This document shows positions 56,221 through 64,000 of a stretch of DNA of 64,000 bases, piece after piece. The notes beneath the pieces were generated by a model. The model saw only the letters and a list, made by a program, of their open reading frames with translations. It was not told where the DNA came from and searched no databases. The first letter of the stretch is position 1; each line of letters opens with the position of its first letter. The stretch spans positions 22,928 to 86,927 of the forward strand of contig KV419433.1 of the NCBI GenBank assembly GCA_001630475.1, read 5' to 3'. The position numbers were made by a program, and so were the translations under genes. Source of the DNA: Sistotremastrum niveocremeum HHB9708. Lineage: Eukaryota > Basidiomycota > Agaricomycetes > Sistotremastrales > Sistotremastraceae.

Positions 56221-56571
56221 TGAACCTCGAAGACCGATGATAACGCTTGCGCAGGGCACGCATTTTGTCACGAGCCAACCTGCTTCTTTTTCTTGCTCTC
56301 CGACCAAATCGTATATTAGTGTATAACATCTACTTCCAATCGATGTATTAATTATTCCAGATATAGCTTGGGTTTGCGCTACGTAGACTGTCCTTATGTA
56401 AACTTGGTTTAGAAGTGCGAACGTGGAAACATGCCTGCTTCCGATGATTACAAAGGAAGTCGGACGGTGTCGTAACAAATTTGTCTATCAATACAGAGCC
56501 AGGCCGGATTACGATCCCACCTCCTGAATGCAAAGCATCCGCATGAGATCACACCAGAGCTTGCGTTCCTT
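56221..56571. other. Convergent intergenic region
   Basis: 3' flanks of the surface protein and the BCS1-like gene. No gene is seen. Confidence 0.5.
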
Positions 56572-58806
56572 CTACTCAGTCGACGATTTTGGGAGATCCG
56601 ACGACGTAGTCGCAGGCGAATCGACCGACGAGCCCTCTCCGTCATGACCATGAATTCCATTCGTCTTCACCGTCCCATTCGTCATTTTCTCCAATGGAGG
56701 TGCCGCATCTCCTTCCCCATTCTCTGTCGGTAAGTCAGACCCCACGTTCGATCCAGTCGCGTCCCCCGCAGCTGGCCCGAACCCATTGCTCATCCCTTGC
56801 ATCGGCATAGGAGGAGGCGGTGGGGGTGGAGGAGCACTAGGACCAGCGCCATAGGGATTCGAATAGCTCGCAGCAAGCTTCTCCCTCTCCCTCCTCCTCT
56901 CCTCTTTCTTCTCCTTCTCAACTCTCTTCCTCTCCTCCCTTTCCTTATTCTGCTCCGATACCCATTCCTCGGCATTATCTACTGCGGACTGTGCGTCTTT
57001 CTTGTGTAGGAGGAGGTAGCCTTGGAGTTCGGCAACGGTGAACTCGTGTTGAGGAATCGTTTCGGAGAATCGGAGGGCGTAGTCTTGCACGGACTCGGAT
57101 GGGGATGAGGACTTTGAGGTAGATTCTGATGACTCGGCTTTCTCGGAGGATGGGGACGAAGGGGACGAAGAGGTGCCTGGGTTCGACGAAGAGGTTTCGG
57201 TGAAGAAGGATGTGAAGAGATCGCGAGCTTGATTTTGTGAGGCAGCTTTATATTCGACTTTGACGTCTATACGACCAGGACGAAGAAGAGCCGGATCCAG
57301 TCGATCGACGTGATTCGTCTATATACAACCAAAGCTCAGTATATATTCTCTAATGAGAGATGAATTGGCATACCGTGCAGAAGAATATGCGACCTTCCTC
57401 TGTTATCAGGGTGGTCAGCCACTATCAGAGTGGAAGAGAAGCAAAGGGTGCTTGCCTGAGCCGACGCCGTCGATGACATTGAGCAAGCCACTGAGGGTAA
57501 TGGCCGACTTTGGTGGAGGTAGGAGGTAGGGATTCATCATCATTTGATTCTTGGTCATCATCTCCTCTTCTTCGTCCTCTCGCGAGGGGAAGGCACAGTC
57601 AATATCTGGAGATCGCATTCGTCAACTTCGGTCCATGGCAATGAAAAGAGTGGATAGTACCTTCGATTAGAAGGATAGAGTGTGATGGAACGCCTGCCAC
57701 AATTTGCTTCAAAGATCCATCGTTGAGCATGTTCGCCGATAACGATAGTGTGTAGATCTCCAATCCCAATTCCCCGGCTAAGGTGTATATAGTCGAACCT
57801 ACGTCGCACCTTTAGCACAGTACCAGATCAGAGAACAAAATCTGGACGTACTTTTCCCTGTTCCAGGAGGCCCATACAGAAGATACCCTCTTCGGTGAGG
57901 GATGCCCTTGTCAACATACCAATTTCCGCTCTCCAAGAACTCTTGCGCATCAGCCAGTAGCATCGCCTTCGTCTCCTCTTCAAGAATGAGAGACTCCAAA
58001 GGTCTCCGATATTTAGTGATGACGCGCGACCAATCTGCACCTCCGTATTGAGCGGCGGATTCATGAATCGTCACGCGGGGCTTTGAGCTTTCGGTGTAGA
58101 GGAGTCGGGCGGATTCGACGAGCTCGGTCAGCGTGGACATTCTGAGGCTGTAGACACTGGTACCGCGCATTCGTGATCAGAAACCTCGACACTGAAGAGA
58201 GAGGAGGTGAACGTACGTCAATGACATCCCGCCTCCCGTGGACTGTCTTCCATACGGACCAAAAGTCGTCTCCCCTTGTGTCCTATTGATCTCGAACCAA
58301 TAACCTTTATATTTGAATAGATGCGGCGCGCCATATTGTGGCACGTATTCCGCGTTGCCGAGTATCTGTCCGCCATCGCCGCCTGTAGGAAATGGGAGCT
58401 CAGGGAATCCAGGTCCCATGGGCGGTGCCAGTGTAGAGTTAATGCCCCATTTACGTTGAGAAGAACGCGCTGCGACTTGGAAATCTCGTGATTTCTCCCA
58501 TACACGTTCTTCGGTGAGTAAGAGCATGAGCCATTCGTAGGCTTGATCGCCTTCTCTGAAGGTGGCGGTCATTGAGAATCCTGGAATTGAATGATTAGAT
58601 TAATACAGCATAGAATGAAATGAATGAGGCGTACGAATTTTGAATCTCTCCATGGCCCAATACATGAATCTCCTTCCGAACTCAACGATGGATCCAAGAA
58701 CGAGCAATCGCAAAGAGTCGTAGACATAAGGAGAGTGCATCACACTTCCCAAAGGTCCCATTCCAAGACCAAGACCAATGATCCAGTTAAGTAGCGTGCT
58801 CGCCAT
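56572..58806 (-). CDS. BCS1-like mitochondrial AAA ATPase with long C-terminal tail
   Basis: BCS1 moves the folded Rieske protein across the inner mitochondrial membrane during complex III assembly; this is a BCS1-family AAA ATPase. Exons (minus): 58635-58806, 58217-58580, 57852-58156, 57661-57798, 57456-57605, 57374-57399 and 56572-57318 (633 residues). The N-terminal hydrophobic part (MASTLLNWIIGLGLGMG) is followed by the BCS1_N region (GYWFEINRTQG, MSLTVYSLR), Walker A GPPGTGKSS (274-282), Walker B LLIEDIDCAF (split by an intron) and the arginine-finger region TTNHVDRLDPALLRPGRID. The intron after GVGS (57400-57455) has a GC donor. Oddities: a Ser-rich insert after FTETSSS, and a tail of about 130 residues with a Lys/Glu/Arg coil and a polyproline run. 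Classic BCS1 is about 450 residues, so this may be a paralogue with another job. Confidence 0.87.
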
Positions 58807-61800
58807 GTTCCCAATAAATGCTTTCCGGGTCGAGGAGGCTTCGAGGAGGCGAAATTTGTGAGCGTTGCTCGTGAGGTGGCCGCAGTCGTAGACGTCGAGC
58901 AGTTAAGTATTAAAAGCAATACCCCACAAAGATCAGTGAGTCAATCGTCCGATACAATTTTGTTCCGGGTTGTACAACTGGAGGCAATGTTAATGGTCGC
59001 CGGCGCCTTCTCATGATTCGGTTCGCCTCGAGGCCTCGTTGCAAAGGGAAGCCTTGTCGGAATAAACCGAGCCATTGATCCCGTTTAGGTTGGCTTGTAA
59101 GAGCCAGTTAAAATATTCATACACTCTGTGTTGTAACTCATCGCTATCCATGCTCAAATGAAGTACAGTGCAACTATTGATGCAGTCAGTATCAACTTGG
59201 AGCTCATCCTCTACAGCCAGGAGAAAATTGCAGGGCTGAGTGAAGGGGATTTAATCTAAAGCGGTCCCGAATCCAGACTTCTATCGCAAGACTGACTAGT
59301 ATGATCGCAGCAGCTCCCGAGCGCTGCGCAACTGTGTGTTTACTCTTTTAGATGCCAAGTCTGTTGAAGATGACCAATCCTCTTGAGTATGAACTCGTCT
59401 CCACACGTTGGTTCACAGCCCCACGGGCCCACGCCAGATTCCAATACCGGGTACTGAATAGCAATCCCTATATGTAGGCACAGCTGTACAGTTCACCGTC
59501 TTGTTGAAGGATAGCAGTGAAAAATCGGGAGACGACACCCGCGAAGGTGAGATAAACGAGTCAAGTACCCCTGCCGAGTTTTTCGTCTTCAGAGTTATCC
59601 CCAGCGACACGCCGTGATGAGCGATTATCATCACCGACAAGCGCATTACTGGTCAGATGCGCTCTTGAGCCTAAGATGACGGGACGACGAACGTCCTGAG
59701 CCAGTAGAAGTTTCGAGAGGAGAAATAGGTGTGCTTCGTTTGGACGATATAGTTCGGTTTGTTTCCCAACAGCTTACTGAGAGAGCTGATATTTCAGTGA
59801 AACCAGAAGGTCCACATGTTAAATGCCACATCGCCCAGGCACAGATTGGTCGAATTCGTCAGAGTAGGCGAAGAGATTAAGGAAGAAGGCGCAATCAGGA
59901 AGACGATCAAGAGCGTTGACTTGCTGAGCATGTGGTCTGGAAACGTAGAAGCAGTTCCTCTATTGATATTGCTCACGGGAAGTGATGACGGCGTAAGACA
60001 GGAGGTACGAGCCTCCGCCCTATTGCTTTCCGAATACGCAGAACGCAGAGTTGAATATCTGCAGGACATCAGCGGCACTAGCAACTCTTCATCCGCGTTC
60101 TCTTGATGAGGATTTCGTAGTCCATCTGTCACGCCAGTGGGGGACGTTCGAAAGTTCTGAGGAGCGAGGCAATCAACGCAGTCAGTGAACGGGGGGATGA
60201 CATTATATTCAATCGCATCATCAGCGGAGTGCAGCCTCCAGCTAGCAATTCACTAACGAAACTCCAAGTCCTCGCAGGCTGACAGGCGATGATTAGCCCT
60301 ATACATGTCTTTCTAGACGCCCGGTGCGTATACTAGTATTCGTGATTGGCATTCACGGTTCATCTGGTTCACATCTTCACGTCTGGATGGCTTTGAGTAG
60401 CAGCTATGAGACCTCGTAAAATATTCTTGTTAATAAAAGTGACGACTTCGACCAGCACAATATGCAACACTGCAGCGAACGAGGCGCAAGGAAAGCAAAT
60501 GGGCAAGATTTACGCATATCGGCGGTTGCCGGTGCCACGTTGCACTTTTCTTTGCTACAGAAACATCGACATCTCTGGGACAACTCAGGCTGTCGATGTA
60601 CTCCCACATTTAAAATATCTGCACGTCCTATGTTCTCGAAAACAGAACGTCGACCGAATTCCAGTCGCTAGATACTGGTGCTTATGCAGCATCAAGCCCT
60701 CTACCTCGAATGGGCAACCTCGCATCATTGCCAGCGCGGCATCGGAGAACTCGCAGGGTCATTACTATCAGTGCCCTACCGAAGACCAGTACATGGGTTT
60801 GCCATCCCTTCTTTGTGATCATATCCTGCTTTTAACTTGCCGAAACCAGGATTTCACGTCGGCGCCCCGACAACGCGAACTGTCAACATGAACTCTTTTC
60901 GAAAATAGGCAACATGCCGCCAAAGCAGATATGATTACTGGCTGTCAGTACGCTGCTGTCTGCATAAGCCACCTTCCAAGATTGCCCATTGTTCCTTGAT
61001 CAAATCTCGGAGGTAAAATCCATTTCTAGCATTTGACGGAGTCGTCTGATGTTGATCTTAGGTCCAACTTTATCAAAGCCAACGGAACAGCGGCCTTGGA
61101 TCAGCGATGCAACGAGGTCGAAGGATCGCCCTTATCGCATCAAGATACCTAGAAACTACTTTCTTCAGTGGTCTAATCGACTCAGGGGCAGATCATGGCT
61201 TACAATGTTAAATCAATTCAATCATCGCTATACACTGCTCTGCTCTATCAAATGGCTCTATTGGCGGGAACGCCACGAGTGAGACCAGACTTCCAATTGC
61301 CCATCATCACTTGTCCCTTTATATCGATTACATTAGGTTGTACTGGTAGCTTCCGAAGACCGAAAGGGGCGTCGATGGATCCGAAATTGCACCCGAATCC
61401 CATCGATGTTGGCCAACAGATCATCCCATTACACTGATGATAGACCTAATGATAGCGCTGATGTACTGCTGTAAATTAGGAGATGCGCTATCTTCGCGCC
61501 AATGACATGGAATTTTCTTGATAAAATTCGTTCCTGAAGATCGCGCAAGTGGCCGCAATGACCGTGAGCTTTTTCGCGCGCCGCGCCGGCTACGAAACCT
61601 GTCCTGATTACATGTGCGGGATCTTCTGGCTCAACTCTTCCTGAAAACTTCAGGGGGGTCTTGTGATGGCACTATCTGACTCGAGTACACATCGGTACTA
61701 TGGCTGTTGCTTCGGAATCTAGTTGAAGCCGTCGATCAACACGAGTGCAAAAGGCACATTGGCATCACGACACATCACTTGGATGTACCGCCGACTATAT

Positions 61801-61963
61801 ACTAGTGACCGGTGCTTTGAGGAGTGGACTTCCTTTCGCTTCTCTAGGCTATTGACTTGCCTATCCGCTGTGCGGTCTCCGCCTAACACAAGTGTACGGG
61901 TACGAGGAATAATTATCCAGCTTACGTTCCATCATCCAAGTGAAATCGACGAACGGGACGGGT
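58807..61963. other. Gene-poor region of 3.2 kb
   Basis: No supported gene. Two overlapping frames at 59680-60106 contain helical, repeat-like sequence (VSQQLTERADISVK; VRQEVRASALLLSEYAER) and could be a worn gene remnant. A 161-codon frame at 60406-60891 has many Cys but no domain. No repeats or RNA genes are recognised. Confidence 0.4.
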
Positions 61964-63468
61964 ATGAGCGATCCAGGCTCAGACCCACGTTATCCCTTCG
62001 GATTTGATCTCGGCCCTCATCCTCGAACTCTCCAACTCATCTGGTTCTCCTTCCTGATGGTCGGTCAAGCTGGACTTGCTCTTTTTCTATTGACATTATT
62101 TTTCTCAAAATCGCTCGCTCCTCGACTTCCGGTCTTTTACAACTTTGTATTACTGTCATTCTTTGGAACCCCCGTGTATCTTATCCTGTACGATTTTCCA
62201 TTCACTGTATCTTGTTCTGTAGAGGACTGATCGAATATATAGGTTTTATACTGGAGAATTTATGAACACCCGTCCTCCTTACGCCCAGTGTCTTGTGCAA
62301 GCCGTTATGAAGCACGGAATAGACCCAGCGTGAGTATTCTTCCAAAATGCTTCTCCAAGCCTCTGTAGCGGCAAAGATCGATTATCAACTTTGTCAGATT
62401 CATTCTCTCCTCACTCTTGCTAGTCATAGAGGTGATTACTAAGTTCTGGTATGACACGTTGCGAACTAATGTCAACCTAAATATAGACCTGGAAAAGCCT
62501 AGTCCGTGGACCCCGCGAACGGACACATTCCCCATCTCGTGGATGGATTGTGCGTAGCAAGCGTCCATAATTCTCCTTTCCACCTAGCGCATCTCAATTT
62601 CCGTCCTAGATGCTCGCTTTGCCATACCTCAATTTCTTGCTCTTCGCTATCCCTGCCGCCTTAGTGAGTATGAATGTTGTAACTTCCTTCCCAAGTTGAC
62701 CTTGATTCTATAGATTGGACTGTATTTTCCCGATGAGGTCAGTCACGGAGGGCATTCATTTTTCTGCACCATTGTGAATGATACCTTGTATGTCGCTTTC
62801 CCCGATTTCGTGTTCATGGTGGCGAAGAATTACCACTCACCTTCCTCCAGTGGCGCGATTCTGTCTCTCGAGGTCGCTTTGATCGCCATTGGAACTCTCA
62901 TTTGTCAAGGTATAAATTTCAATATAGTTCATTCTGCCAAAGTAACGCTAACGCCATACTCTTGACAGTTGCCATTTGGACGGTGTTGTGGAAGCGTCGA
63001 AAAGTGACCCGAACCATGGGCGTACCTTCTTCTCTGGATACGTCTCAGATTGTACGAATCAGCTTCTTCAACGTCTGGGAAACCATAGGGTGCGAGTCAA
63101 TCATTCAGTGATTTTCCAATGATTTGCTCGACGAATGCCAACAGACTGCTATTGAATTCGGGGGCAATCGTCAATACACTGGGCAATACCTTGATCGCCT
63201 CGACATTCCTTGCAATTAGTGAGTCTGTCCTAAATTGACATATAACTTACGTATTTATTTTCTCCCTCCTCGTGCTTCAAGTACCTTTGTCTGTTTTCTT
63301 GGTCTTCGCCTCGCAAAAGGTACATTCATTGTGTTAGAACCCACTGCAATACCTATTGAGGTGGATATCTAGGACATATTGAGAATATGGTTTCCATTCT
63401 TTTTCCGACTCCCCGACTCTTCAGAAAAAATTAGGCCAGGTGTCATAGTGCTTAATATCTGTAAATAG
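61964..63468 (+). CDS. Seven-TM-type membrane protein, family copy 2
   Basis: Function unknown. Ten exons: 61964-62187, 62243-62329, 62398-62431, 62487-62549, 62610-62663, 62714-62909, 62969-63089, 63145-63218, 63282-63319 and 63373-63468 (328 residues). It is a paralogue of the gene at 5337-6846, sharing GPHPRTLQLIW versus GPHPQTVVALW, LPRLPVFYNF versus LPPRLPVLLNF, FLGTPV versus FFGTPV, LPYL and NTLIASTFLAI versus NTPIASSFLAT. Hydrophobic segments are spread through the protein as in polytopic receptors. Exon 6 here is complete (LYFPDEVS through HSFFC to LYVAFPD), unlike copy 1. The last exon diverges after ILRIWF: copy 1 goes on for about 57 residues, while this one adds about 25 unrelated residues and stops where the AT-rich repeat starts, so the tail may have been replaced. 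The ATG at 61964 fits copy 1. Confidence 0.8.
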
Positions 63469-63720
63469 CAGGTTATAGCCAATATAGCTGAAATAGCTAG
63501 CCCCCCTCCTAGTCCAACTTCAATAGCTTTGGGGTGGACCTAGTGAGGCATTGAATAGGGAGAAAATAGCCATGGCACTGAGCTATCAATTTGATATTTT
63601 ACCCTATATAGCTCAAGGCAGGATCTATCATTGTAATATCATTTCACTATTTTGTCTACAGGGGGCAGCTATTCCGTGGCTATCTGGCAGCTATTTTCGT
63701 GCTAAATAATTACTATGAAT
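63469..63720. repeat. AT-rich stretch with repeated ATAGCT/AGCTAT motif
   Basis: Seven ATAGCT or AGCTAT words occur in about 230 bases (63494-63695), in sequence much richer in A and T than the rest of the window. It may be the body of a small non-autonomous mobile element. Confidence 0.45.
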
Positions 63721-63944
63721 TGCTGTGATAGTGCCCCCAAAATTTCAGGCACATCCACAGTCAATAGCATTAATTGAAATATTCAATATAACCCTTGTTT
63801 CAGTCAGAGAATCCATTTGATTGACAACTACTACTCTCCAAAACACAAACAAATGATACAAAAGGTCTCAGAAGAGTAGTGAACAGAATTACAACCGACT
63901 CGGCAATTTGACACTTTCCAGGTAACAATTTGAGTAGAGTTCCA

Positions 63945-63989
63945 AAGTCCAGTCACGACTGGACTTTTTCCAAAATTCCTCGTGACTGG
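63945..63989. repeat. Nested inverted repeats near window end
   Basis: AAGTCCAGT (63945-63953) and ACTGGACTT (63958-63966) form a perfect hairpin with a 4-base loop. CCAGTCACGA (63949-63958) is also the reverse complement of TCGTGACTGG (63980-63989). This is compatible with the end of a transposable element. Confidence 0.5.
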
Positions 63990-64000
63990 CAACTGCGACC

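Noticed and set aside
59680-60106. Overlapping helical frames suggesting a HEAT-repeat gene
   Set aside because: The two frames overlap and cannot be joined with clean splice sites; possibly a remnant, not annotated as a gene.
60406-60891. 161-codon frame with scattered Cys
   Set aside because: No recognisable pattern; antisense and overlapping frames of similar quality exist.

Overview
The window reads as nuclear DNA of an agaricomycete basidiomycete, probably a lignocellulose-degrading (white-rot type) species. The evidence is many short introns of about 45-70 bases, a class II manganese peroxidase, an aryl-alcohol-oxidase-like GMC flavoenzyme, a DUF6535 membrane protein and several families typical of Agaricomycetes. 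All gene models come from reading splice sites by eye. Every multi-exon model below except the 27.3-27.9 kb fragment gives a continuous frame from start (or window edge) to stop, with a summed exon length divisible by three; that fragment is likewise divisible by three but lacks a start.

Layout: 1-4 kb holds the 3' part of a long-chain acyl-CoA synthetase and, convergent, QCR2 of respiratory complex III. 5.3-11.3 kb is an accessory stretch: a 7-TM-type membrane protein, a tiny homeodomain-like protein, and two tandem proteins that look like signal peptide peptidases without catalytic aspartates. A manganese peroxidase follows (12.7-14.2 kb). 14.8-22.5 kb is a cluster of three type II membrane proteins resembling O-fucosyltransferases, two on the minus strand and one on the plus strand; each carries an intron at the same place that only makes sense as AT-AC. 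22.5-28.1 kb is gene-poor.

28-43 kb is a dense housekeeping block: a proline-rich protein with zinc-finger-like Cys/His spacing, BMS1 (40S ribosome GTPase), NUP192 (nuclear pore inner ring) and SFT2 (Golgi/endosome traffic). After a 2.4 kb gap come the GMC oxidase (45.7-48.0 kb), a 1558-residue DUF6535 protein, a divergent single-pass surface protein and a BCS1-like AAA ATPase. The right end (62.0-63.5 kb) carries a second copy of the 7-TM family found at 5.3 kb; it runs into an AT-rich stretch full of ATAGCT motifs and an inverted repeat that looks like a mobile-element end.

Working together: the GMC oxidase could supply the H2O2 that the manganese peroxidase consumes, though they lie 31 kb apart and nothing shows co-regulation. 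QCR2 and the BCS1-like protein both point to complex III, although BCS1-like genes are often multicopy in these fungi and this one has an unusual tail. The most unusual observations are the shared AT-AC intron of the fucosyltransferase-like trio and the paired catalytically dead signal-peptide-peptidase-like proteins.
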